NCBI RefSeq assembly: GCF_026212465.1
Contig: NC_080047.1
Location: forward strand, 42,628,059-42,692,058
Length of the DNA: 64,000 nucleotides
Reading direction: 5' to 3'
Source of the DNA: Amaranthus tricolor
Taxonomy: Eukaryota; Streptophyta; Magnoliopsida; Caryophyllales; Amaranthaceae
Shown: positions 51,184 through 62,000 of the stretch, piece by piece
How the letters are laid out: each line of letters starts with the position of its first letter
Numbering within the stretch: position 1 is the first letter of the stretch
Notes under the pieces: model-generated
Told to the model about the DNA's origin: nothing
Databases searched by the model: none
Seen by the model: only the letters and a program-made list of their open reading frames with translations
Position numbers and translations under genes: made by a program

Positions 51184-51887
51184 AGAGCTGTTCATGGGCG
51201 GGCTACCCGCCAGGCCCGACTCGAAAAACGGGCGGGCATGGACAGCGTTTTTTTAAAAAAATTTAAGTTTGGACGGGTAGTACCCGCCCGCCAAGATAAA
51301 TTGGGCGGGTAGCGACACTAAAAAAATACCCGCGGGTATCCCCGTCCGCCCGCTTAGTTTAATATATATTAAATTTTTAATAATTAATTATATTAAGTTA
51401 CCCAAAAGAAAAAATAAAAAAGGAAGTAAGGAACCGCCTCTTTTAATGTTTTAAGTTACCTTAAAATTTCAAAACCTGCTTTTCAGTTCTTGCCTTCTTC
51501 ATTTTTCCCTCACGGGCACACGGCTTCACAGTTCTTCATTCCTCCCTCACGGCTTGTGTTACCATTGACCAAGTTTTTTGAAACTTTTTATGTATTTTTA
51601 TATACATGTAATTCGAGTATTTTGAAACTTTTTATGTATTTGGAGTATTTTGGACAATGTATTGTATTTTAATTATTATCAAAACCCAACTTTATATTTT
51701 GTATTATATTTTTGATATTTATGTAATAAATACCCGCGGGTTCCGCCCGCTTTAAAAATGGGCGGGTAGCGACAAAAAAGTTATGCCCTCAAATGCGGGC
51801 GCGGTTTTGTATATTTGTGCCCGCGGGTAGATTTTATAGCAAATACCCGATCCAATACCCGCCCAAGCCCGCCCATGAACAGCTCGA
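51184..51887. mobile_element. hAT-type MITE with perfect 8-bp target duplication
   Basis: Terminal inverted repeats TAGAGCTGTTCATGGGCGGG and its complement ending CCCATGAACAGCTCGA (one mismatch). The 8-bp duplication CTTGTTTT lies at 51176-51183 and 51888-51895. The interior is rich in GCGGGTA/TACCCGC subrepeats. No transposase. 704 bp, non-autonomous. Confidence 0.9.
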
Positions 51888-52089
51888 CTTGTTTTTGTTC
51901 TGATTTGCATTGTTTTATCTTGTTTTTTGCCAACTCATTTGTTCAAGAAAATATTGTTGTCAAGCTTATTTTAAATGAACATGCTCTTGGTGAACAACTT
52001 TTTACCACCATTAAGAGCATTTATTTGTATTTCATGGATTGATGAACAAGTAAAATAACTCTATTAAGGATACTCTAAGGTCAGTGTTA

Positions 52090-52299
52090 GTTCGTTGTTA
52101 TTAAAAGCGAACAAGAGAAAAAAAATATATCACAGCTTTGTTTGCTATACTAACGGCGAACAAAAGAAGAAATTGTCATAACGGTCGAATGGACAAAAAA
52201 ATAAAAATAATGTTTATTCGTTGTTGATAACGGCGAACATACTATTTGATTTTTTTGTCTCTTTAAATGTTATAATATTTGTCGTTAGTAACAGCAAAC
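52090..52299. repeat. Palindrome series, group 1
   Basis: Four imperfect palindromes of 22-23 bases at 52090-52112, 52140-52161, 52216-52238 and 52277-52299. Left arm about GTTCGTTGTTA, right arm about TAACGGCGAAC. Related copies lie in both arms of the element at 52491-56420. Confidence 0.8.
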
Positions 52300-53593
52300 A
52301 ACGTCGTGGTAATAGAGATACTTATTTTGGAAATAAAAATTTACCGAAACATATTTTGGAATTTTTTTTAAATGGCTACTATATTCCATTTTTCGAAATG
52401 TGCAAAGGAGCAAGAAAATAAATAGGCGTATCGTGGGGCTATTGGATGTGTGGGTTGAGTTTGGGAGTCTATAGTCGCTAAATATGGAAGGACTAAAAAG
52501 AAAATTTGAAACAAATAAGCTTTATTGACAAAAAAAAATTAAAAAATAAGCTTCGGAGAAACTTTGTTCCAAAAATAAGCGCTTGTTACTCCAAAGCTAG
52601 GTTTGGAGGTTGTTCGCTGTTAGTAACAACAAACAATGAGCAGGTCAAAAATAGTCAAGTGTTTATTCGCCATTAATAACAGCGCACAAAGACTTTGGTC
52701 CAAAAAAAAATAAATGGGTTGTTCGCTGTTTTAAATAGAAAACCAAGTTATGTGGTGTTTGTGGAGTACTATTCAACAGCTTTATATGTGGATGGCAACA
52801 AAACTGATTAAATACTTATGTGCTTTACTGTAATTGTGTAAGCTTTTAATTAATTTTGCTTTATTGCATAATTCTTATTTTTACTTTCTCATTACTGGTT
52901 CTGTTCTTCCTTTTCTCTCTTATAAATTTGCCTCTCTCATAACTGTATTTATGGGTCTTTTCTTGATTTGGATAATCCATAGCTAAGTTTAATAGTGATG
53001 CAAGTTGAAGGCAATTGGCCATGGAGGCTGAAGAGCGACTATTGATGGTGGATATTTGTAACGGTCCGGTTTAAGCGACCCGGAAATCCATATAAAGATA
53101 CAAATTCCGGTTCACTCTTTGGACTCTAGAGAAGACTTCTCTGTAGGACCGTCAAACGTTTCGTCGATAAAGAAATACAGTTAAAGTAGAAACAGTACCA
53201 ATGGAAAAAGGTAATAAGTCAGCGGAAGCTCTAACGTACAACTCGAGAGCCTAAAGGCCTCTTAACAAAACTAATTGAAATAGCGGAAGCGAAAAGAAAA
53301 CTACACTATCTCTTGTTACTTAATTACAGAGATTCTGTCTATTCATAATCTAATATAAAAGATAATACATAGTCTTACTTATTATGGGTTCTACGTCGAG
53401 ATCTCACTCCAGACCCCACTTGCAATCAACCTACTAGTCGTCATAAGACAACACACAGTAGGTTCTAAAGAAACAAACCAATACACGTCAGAGACTTCAT
53501 ACAAATATCAAACAGGTTAAATACAAGCAGAATGTTCATCCTAACATGCATAGGCTCTAATACATTTATTATTAATTAATCCCAACTTGTAAA

Positions 53594-53778
53594 GTTGCCC
53601 GTCCTGTTCGGGTCGCTCAAGTATAAACCATTCTTTATTAGATAATTCCAACTTGTAACGTTGCCCGTCCTGTTCGGATCGTTCAAGTATAAATCCAAAT
53701 CTTTTGGAGGAATACACTTGGGAGAGCTAATCCCAAGGCAACCACCGACCTAAGACGTTGCCCGTCCTGTTCGGGTCG
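53594..53778. repeat. Three spaced copies of a 22-bp GC-rich motif in the LTR
   Basis: GTTGCCCGTCCTGTTCGGGT occurs at 53594, 53660 (one change) and 53757, each after a short ...AACTTGTAA/CTAAGAC lead. A second motif, AACCCCTTTGGGT, occurs twice at about 53872 and 53909. The surrounding LTR is AT-rich. Confidence 0.85.
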
Positions 53779-54694
53779 CCAAAGGCTAAAGTATGCATAC
53801 CCCCATGGTGACCGTAATGATCCAAAACTGTCATGGGAACAATAATTGTAATAATCCAAACCAATACGTTAACCCCTTTGGGTAACAGAATCTAACCAAA
53901 CGTCAACCCCTTTGGGTGACAAACACATAAATTCTCAATTTCCAATTAATTTCTTTCAAATTATTTGAAGTGTCTAATCCTTATGTGATTTACAATGCCT
54001 TGATTAGAAATAAAACAACACTACTTGCACAACCACATAAACAGTATGGTCTAAGCGTGTACCTTTAAGCGCTGCAAACAACAATGCTCAAGCACAACTG
54101 AAATTTCGCCCTCTTATAAATTGAGGTCCTAAATAACACACACACAAAACGATCACGTATTAGGACGTGTTTACACATTTAATCCACTCCATATGCCAAA
54201 ATAACACTAAGACTAGATAATTTTTAATTGTTTACATCCAATTCCCAAAGGTTCCAAATTTCACATTCTGACCAGAAACTTTAAGGGCCATTTCGGACAT
54301 ATTAGAAAATTCAAATGAAAAATCCGACTTCGCCATTGCGTTCGGAACGCGTCAATTACCTTGGGTACCAATTTTCGTAATTTCTAACCTTCATTTACTA
54401 TTTTTAATTATTTTAAGCGTTTAACGAGTTTTTAACGCAACGGTGCTCAAAACAACGGAAAACAACTAACGTTTCCGAGTCGGCACCTTTAACGAGGCAG
54501 ATCAGCCGCTGCCCGAATACATATACATATATATTTTTTTAAAATCCTCATTATTATTATTATTTTATATATACATTATCAACCCCCTTTTCTTTTAAAA
54601 CTCATGACCAAAATAATTCTAACAAGAACACATCCACAAAATCCTTCAAGAGACTTGAAATTTCATAAATTATGATAACTAAATTAAATAACTT

Positions 54695-55033
54695 AATTCT
54701 CTTAGCAAATTAAATTTTGTAGAGAATTATAAAACCAAATCACCCTTTAAAAAAATATCAAGACACATATATATATAAATATAACACAATCCTTCTAACA
54801 AATCAAATTTTGCTAAAGGATTATTAAACCCTTGGATGACTACATAACCTAATCCATACCAACTTAATTTCTACTAACAAATTGAAATTTAGTTAGAGAA
54901 ATTTAAACCATAAAAGAAATTTATTTGAATATAACAAAACTCAATTCTTATAACAAATTTAAACTTTGCTACAGAATATAAATCAAGAACATAACTTAAT
55001 CCTTTTAACAAAATTAAGGTTTATTAAAGGATT
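54695..55033. repeat. Five hairpin-forming repeats in the LTR
   Basis: Imperfect palindromes of 34-38 bases at 54695-54728, 54788-54822, 54866-54903, 54943-54977 and 54998-55033. Stems: AATTCTCT/GAGAATT, AATCCTT/AAGGATT, AATTTCT/AGAAATT, AATTCT/AGAAT and AATCCTTT/AAAGGATT. The centre is always about TAACAAATT.AAATTTTG. Confidence 0.8.
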
Positions 55034-56420
55034 GTTAAAGAAAATTACATAAAAAAAATATATACTCAATCCTCCTCAAAGTCATAGGATATCATCATAC
55101 ATAAAAATATAATTCATCTTAGAAAACCTTGTATATAAAATCTATAACTAGCAATTTCAATTAAACTTACCCCTTTAATCAAAAGATTGAATGGAAGAAC
55201 AAGAGAACAATTTTTTTTTTCGCTTTGAAATGTCGAACCAAAGAGGCAAAGGTTCAATTGGAAGCTTAGAAGAGTGAAGAATTCAAATGGTGTTCAAAAG
55301 GATTAATAGGCAATTAAGGAGTAAGCTTAATGTGTCATAATACCCACTTATGAGAGGAGTTACAAGACTCCTCCCGTTACACTACCTAACCGGCCACCCT
55401 TCCTTTTCCCTATTTTTTTTGTTAATTAATTAATTAATTAAGTGATTGTTTTATTTTTTTATTTTATTTTTTTGAAAACAGAAAAGAAACGCTACATGAC
55501 AACAGCGTACGCGATAAAACGCGTTACCGTTAAAATTTTAACTTACTTTATTTCTTATAATTAACTATGTATAATAGTATAATTCAATATTACTTATTTA
55601 TTTTATTTTATTATACTCTATTTTATTATATTTTATTTATTTTCAATCCCGATAAATTACGGGGTGTTACAATATTAGGTTTTTGTTGTGGAACTTTGGT
55701 GAGATAATGATCACAAATGAGTGAAAAAAGTGTTGACCTTCATATCAAAGGATGAGTCTTTGAGTGAGTTGATTGATAGGAAAGGAAATGAGCAAAAAGA
55801 TGTTTAAGCTATAGTAGTGGATTTAGAGTTTTGACAATGGAGGTTGTAATTGTGGGTTGATAATGGTCGTTTTGTTCTTAATGGTTATAAATTGAAGTGA
55901 TATAATTTCTGTGTCTATTAACCTAATTAAAATTGCTGCGATTTTTTTTCTCTCACTTAAATTTTAGAGATTGATTTCACCATTGTTTATATGAGTTTTG
56001 TTGTTTTTTGTAATAGAGAAAATAGAGGAAGAATGTATAATTTTACTGAAAAGGGAAGAAAGCCGAGTACATAACAAAGCTGAACAATAACAAATTAGAG
56101 ACATGTGTCATGGTCTTACATGGTATTGGATACTCTTGGAATATTATAAACTACTCCAAACAGATTTCTTACTTGGTTCACTGTTTAAAACAGCGAACAA
56201 TCCATTTATCTTTTTGACCAAAATCCTTGTGCGCTCTTACTAACAACGAACAAACACTTGATTATTTTTAACCTACTCAATTGTTTGTTGTTATTAACAG
56301 CGAACAAACTCCAAACCTAGCATTGGAGCAACAAGTGCTTATTTTTGGAACAAAGTTTCCTCGAACCTTTTTTTTAATTTTTTTTGTCAATAAAGCTTAT
56401 ATTTTTCAAATTTTCGACTA

Positions 56421-57149
56421 GAAAGGAGTACAAAACTTGCTAAGAGTGGGGTAGAAGTGCACATTGGAGATTAAGCAAAATTTGATGTTATGACAATTGG
56501 GACTATTAGTTCATCTTTGACTTCTAGTTTGATATTAGAGCTTAATAAATGTTATCATGTTCCCATTATTGATAAAACGTTATTTTATTTCTATGTTGGA
56601 TGATGAAGGATATTTTATAAACATATTTTAGTTGGTCATCATGAAATTTTCTAAAACCCTTTTATGCAAAAGAAATTTATAAAAACAAATTATTTTCTAC
56701 GAGTATTATATCAAGTAAGGGTCATCTTCACAAGGTCTGTTAGATTTGAGCTGGTGTAATGCTGTAAGGTAAAAAGGATTAAGAAAGAGAGGCAAACAGA
56801 TAAGTAAGGGTAAGGGCAAGCAAGCACAAAAAAAAAAAGAACCACTAAGATAAGCAAGCAAGAATAAAAAGATTAGGATTTGAGCCTTAGGTTCTCTTAA
56901 CATAATCAAAGGGCTAGTAATAAGGCATCATGTAAACATTGTGAAAGGAAAAGTCAATTTAAGGATACATGATAGATCCTAATAACTCAAACTAGGTTTG
57001 ACTCCATGGCGAAAAGTTCTTTGGTCGGTAGAATCGACTTTATAGTTATCAAATGTTTTTTGGTCGATAAAACGATTACGTAGCTACCACCATTAGCTTG
57101 CCAACAATAATTAAATCTACCTATGCATTTGGTCGGTATGAGGTTTGAT
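56421..57149. other. Intergenic stretch, no feature recognised
   Basis: AT-rich, without recognisable coding sequence. A TGGTCG(A/G)TA(A/G)AA motif recurs near 57022 and 57058 but is too short to interpret. Confidence 0.4.
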
Positions 57150-57668
57150 AAATTAGGCTGGACTTATTATGAATACCAACATATTAACGAGGAGACACGA
57201 GGTGCACACACTTTATAAGCCAAGGAGATACTTACCATCCCAAAACCATATGGCTATGGGAAAAAGGTCTCCAATAACTTATAAAGCGTGGACACCATTT
57301 TCAATTTGTCGATGTGAGATAACCCATCCCAACACCCCCCTCACATTTGAACCCCTGTCTAGTTCGCATGTAAAAGTAATCAGTTAAGGTAGGAACACCA
57401 TTTTTTTCGGACCTGCCATTTTAAAATTTTGATCGAACTATCAACTCTGATACCATGAAAAATAGAACTCAAGAGAGATTTCTGATTTTTAGAATTATAT
57501 TCACATTACTAAGAAAAGAAATAATAAGCTCTGATTATACAAAAAATAACTTAAAGAAAAAACTAGCTTTCCTAAAAATAACCTAATCCTAAAAATACCC
57601 TAATAATCTTCCTTAATAATAGGAAGTTATTAGTAAAAAACTCTAAATATTAACTGTTATTTTCTACA
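57150..57668 (-). mobile_element. LTR-retrotransposon fragments, possibly TRIM-like
   Basis: On the minus strand: 57668-57456 is LTR-like (TGTAGAAAATAACAG...TTTTTCA, 213 bp), followed directly by a Met-tRNA primer site TGGTATCAGAGTTGA (57455-57441). About 110 bases further is a purine tract GTGAGGGGGGTG (about 57333) followed by TGTTGGGATGGG..., which resembles the start of another LTR. The two LTR-like segments do not match, so this is a composite or a partly replaced element. Confidence 0.5.
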
Positions 57669-58399
57669 AGGTTGGTTTATTATCTAACCCTATCATAAAT
57701 CGATTTCAATCTTGGTTGGGAACTCATTGTTTCTATAGTGATTGAAAAAAGAGAAGTGATATATAACCAGAATGCAAATGATTTTTTTGTCAAGTGTAAT
57801 AATTAAATATAAACAACACGAGATATATCGATTATTTTAGGTGAATATAACGTTTTACTGGAAATCAACTTTGATCTATAAACTAATAAGATTATTTTAC
57901 CATCAATTATAATAGAGAGGTTACACATATAAGTATTGATCAGACAAAATTATGCCAAATAATATAAGATGCTCATTGGTATTATGGTGTGAGTTTTGTT
58001 GCATAGATTTGAGTATAGTATGAATGATAAATATGGTAAATAATACAGAAAGAAAGGAGATGAGAGAATTTTGAAGGGAGAGGGGTAAACAAAAAATTTT
58101 ATAATAAAGGAAAAATTAACATTAACGCTCGTTGTTGCAAATAATCTCATCATTAGATTATTTTTTAATAATTTAACTTTTACCTTTAGTTCGATGTGAA
58201 TAATCCAATATTTGACTTAATTTGCTACCAATATACCTTATTATTACACATTACTAATAATATAGTATGTTGTGGGCAAATGTATGAAAAATATTAGATT
58301 ATTAGACAATAATCCAAAGTAGGATTATGATAAAAAAAAAAATGGCTATACAATAATTAACAAATAAAGACAAAAAAGAAGTGAAATAGTTTTTATTAT
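57669..58399. other. Intergenic stretch, no feature recognised
   Basis: Very AT-rich, without recognisable coding sequence or repeat ends. Confidence 0.4.
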
Positions 58400-58565
58400 A
58401 GGTAAAGGTGTTCAAATAGACTCGATGATCTGGTATTCCCCCGACTTTATAATCGAACGTCACAATTATGTCAAAACCAAACATGAACACAAGATTCAAT
58501 TTTGAACCAACCCGAAATATCTGACCCAAAATCGACCCGATAATCCGAATGAACACTTCTAAAAT
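58400..58565. mobile_element. Small hAT-like MITE (candidate)
   Basis: Left end AAAGGTGTTCAAATAG and right end TGAACACTTCT are inverted over about 11 bases. The interior is rich in CCGA/CCCGA as in the other hAT-like MITEs here. No convincing 8-bp duplication. Confidence 0.35.
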
Positions 58566-59063
58566 AGACTGACTTGATGAAATCGAATCCAAGTGGTATT
58601 TGCTCTTCAACGAGTACACAATGCAATCCTCAAGAAGTATGTTTGTAAGATTTGGCTTCGTTAGGGCATTATTTTGGCGTAAAATGGAAAGAAAGAAGTT
58701 TAGAATCCAAACCTCAGATTATTGAATGACTATTGAGAAGACCATGAGCCAGATAGGAGTCGTTGGTGGTGATTGAAGAACATCTAAAATCTGGAAAAAC
58801 AATTCCAAATCTGAAAACGATGCGAAAATGACAGCAAAACCATGTGGGTACTGGGTGGGTCACTCTAATACTATTGCCTCTACTCCTTTGTCCTTCTTAA
58901 TCAATTCCCTTCATTTTCTTCCATTCTCCATCGAACCCAAATCACAAATCACAAATCACATCTGCCCTCCAACTTTCTCTGTTTTTTGTGAATGTTCTTT
59001 CTTGATTAATGTAATTTTCATAAACTAACATTTGGGTTCTTTTTGTTTTATGTGTATCTCTAG

Positions 59064-62000
59064 ATGGCTTTAAATTTCGCATCATTAATTGAGGCAACAT
59101 CTGGAGCCATTGGTGCTTTGGTTAGCACCACTGTGTTGTACCCTTTAGACATTTGTAAAACCAAGTATCAAGCTGAAGCTCGTTCTCGTCATCAACAAAG
59201 ATACAGGTTTCCATTTTTCTTATCTTTTCTGGGTTTTCAGTTTCATGCTAGTTCTTTGCCGAATTCCTGTTGGTTTTGATTTTGTGCCCAATTGAATTCA
59301 TTGCTTCTGTTGCTCTGTGGTGTTGTTTGATTTGGGTCTGATCTTTCAAAATTTGTTCTATGTTTGATAGAATGAACAAGAAGGTCATGCATGAATTGTT
59401 CCAACATTTTTTTTGCTGATTTCAATTTTGGGGGTTTTGAAGTAGGATCAGTTACTGCATATCTGAGAATCAGAGATCTATTTTCCCTCCATCACACGAA
59501 AGTTACCCCACTTTTTTTTTTTAATCTATACCACCCAATTTATTCAATTTCATATCACAATAACTCAAGCTAAAGATGGGAGGATGAGGTGTACGAAAAG
59601 TCCCTCTAATCCATGGTGTAAAATCAAGGCTGCACTGCATTGCGTCGGCCGCGTTGTTGAGGTTTTTAAAAAAATAGGAGATATTTCTCGTGTTGTGAAG
59701 GCGTAAAAATCACATTTTGAGCCGTATCAAGGGGATATTTTATGTTTTCGACCAATATTTAGGCATTACGATAACCACGTCACTCCCGTTACTGCATCAT
59801 CATTGTGTTACAACGATTGTGACCATTATCCCATTTTTACACTATGCTCCGAGCCTCCCATGACTATGTGAGACAAATGAACATTAGAAAAGTTTTTGGA
59901 GCCTTCTCTCCAGCAGTTAGCATATCCTCTCTGTTAAGATATAGATGAGTAATGACTAGCAATGCATAAAGGCGTAGTGAAATAACAAAACTTTAAGGGA
60001 AAAGGACATATTGCGCTCTTGGGAAACACAACTAATGAGTAAAAAAAATACTCTGGGAGTTAAGCTTCCGCTACTACAAAATGTAGATCGAAACAATAAA
60101 AAGATTTGTGGTAGCCTGGAACTGTCATTTGTCAAGAATTAAATTCCCTATTTTCAAATGAATTCTATGTTGTCAAACACTACTTTAAGTAATTATCACT
60201 TATGTACGCACTATCATCCTTGTGATAACAAAGAGATTATTTCTTAATAATTCTTGGTAGTAAACGCCATATGGAACTTCACATAAATTAAAAGTGGACA
60301 TGAATTATTGAGCTATTTACCATAGATTTGTCCATCATAACCCTTTCCACTACCCACCTTTTTTCTCTCTGTTTCACTTTCATATTTTCTGTCTTTCTTT
60401 ACACCCTCTTCGTCCTCTCTCTCCATAATGGAGAACCCACCATTGATGAATAAGAACTTCCAATTACAAACTCTTACCCAACCCAAATCTCTTTCTCCTT
60501 CATTCTCCTCTTTCTTTCAGGGTTTCCATTCTTTCCCATTTATATACTTTTCTCATTGTCATCTTGGCAAACCATTGATGAAATGCAAATTCCTTACCTC
60601 CAATTCACTCTTTTTATAGTTGTATGGTGATTTGCTCCCATCAACGCAAGTGAACATGTCATAGGTGAATTTTGTAGTTGTGGAGATTTTAGACATTGGT
60701 TTATCAAGTTGTGAAAACTTTGTGAATATCACATTACTCTACGCCATAGTGCAAAAATAAGGTAACGGTTGTAGTCACGGTTACGGGTAGGAATGTAGGA
60801 TGATGCGGTATTGGGAGTAACTATTGGCCGAAAGTGTGAGATATCCCTTGAAACAATACAAAACACGTTTTTTACACCTTTACCACGCGGGCAACTTTGA
60901 TTCTTTTTAATTTGAAACCCTTTACGAAGCGCTCTATGCTATGCAATGTGATCTTATTTTGAACTATGCTCTACGCATGCCTTCTTATCTGCATACGTAT
61001 CCTCTTCCACGACTTTTGAATTGTTGTAGAACTTTACCGGTCCAATGTTGTGCAAAGGGTGACAGTGTCCATAAAATGTCAATTCACCATATTATGGAAA
61101 ATTTGGACCGGATTTCTAATGGACCTAGGATATTTGGTTAAAGAGTTGATGTTTTTTTAAGTCATAGTTGACATTCTTCTTTTTCCTGTCAGTTTTACAA
61201 AATGAGTTGCTTGATTTCTTTTGAAATACTCAAGATTTGAAGTAATGACATGGATGTCAAATTTTTAGATTATAGAGGAATGATGGGATTTGGAGAGAAT
61301 GAAGAGTTAGGATAGATTGCGGTTAGAGAGAGGAAGAAGGAGCTTGATGAGATAGGGGTGTGTGGAAAGAGGAGTGAATCAGAAGGAAAGAAAGAGGAAA
61401 TGAGGTTGTGACTCATGCAAGGGAGAGAAGGGAAAGTGGTGGTTAAAGCTCTGGTGCCTCTCCCCTTCTCAAACCCAAAAAAATTTCTCTATCCAATGTT
61501 TTTAAATTAAAACCCATCAACGTGTTCCTCATGTTTTCTTGTGAATGTTGTTGGTCATGTCATATATGCTATGTTTCAATGTACTACCAAGAAAAAAAAA
61601 CATTTCTTTCATCCAAATTCAACAATATGACTGCAAAATCTCTTTGCCAATGACGTTTGGACATTTCATCATCCACAAAGGTTGCAAGCTCTACCTACTT
61701 CCAGATATGGTGCTTTTTTTTTACAAGACCTGCTTGCAAAACCAGACTCCCAACCTGACTTTGTAGAGAAACATCCTCAAATTTGTAGATGTGCAAAATC
61801 AACTATAGAAAAGAATCTGGCATTATAAATTTTTACTTCGAGCTGTTAGAAAGACCATACTATAAACTGACTGGAAATGAACGAATTCAGACACCATTTG
61901 AAACTATTTTTGCACAATGAACAGAATTTCAGAAAGTTGTTAACTTGTGCCTGTATCATTCTCAGGTAAATTGTCATTGAGTTTGCACTACATGTGTTTT

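Larger units (their letters stand above)
53057..55671 (-). mobile_element. Solo-LTR-like insertion, 2615 bp, target duplication ATATT
   Basis: On the minus strand it begins TGTAACACCCCGTAATTTATC and ends CGGACCGTTACA (TG...CA). Perfect 5-bp flanks ATATT at 53052-53056 and 55672-55676. No internal region or second copy, so a solo LTR of a large-LTR Ty3/gypsy-type element is the best reading; a large non-autonomous element cannot be excluded. It interrupts the long inverted-repeat element. Confidence 0.85.
52491..56420. mobile_element. Long inverted-repeat element (MULE-like, non-autonomous), split by an LTR
   Basis: Arms at 52491-52772 and 56140-56420 (about 280 bp each) are inverted copies. 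Shared blocks include AAATTTGAAA, AAGCTTTATTGACAAAAAAA and AACTTTGTTCCAAAAATAAGC. Without the 2615-bp LTR and its 5-bp duplication the element would be about 1.3 kb. No transposase is seen. Long arms suggest a Mutator-like element, but no 9-bp flank duplication was confirmed. Confidence 0.75.

Noticed and set aside
57150..57340. Cassandra-type TRIM with 5S-like LTR
   Set aside because: No 5S rRNA promoter boxes seen; only a generic LTR-like start.
60428..60619. 63-codon ORF as a gene
   Set aside because: Lies in the interior of an intronic inverted-repeat element and resembles nothing I recognise.
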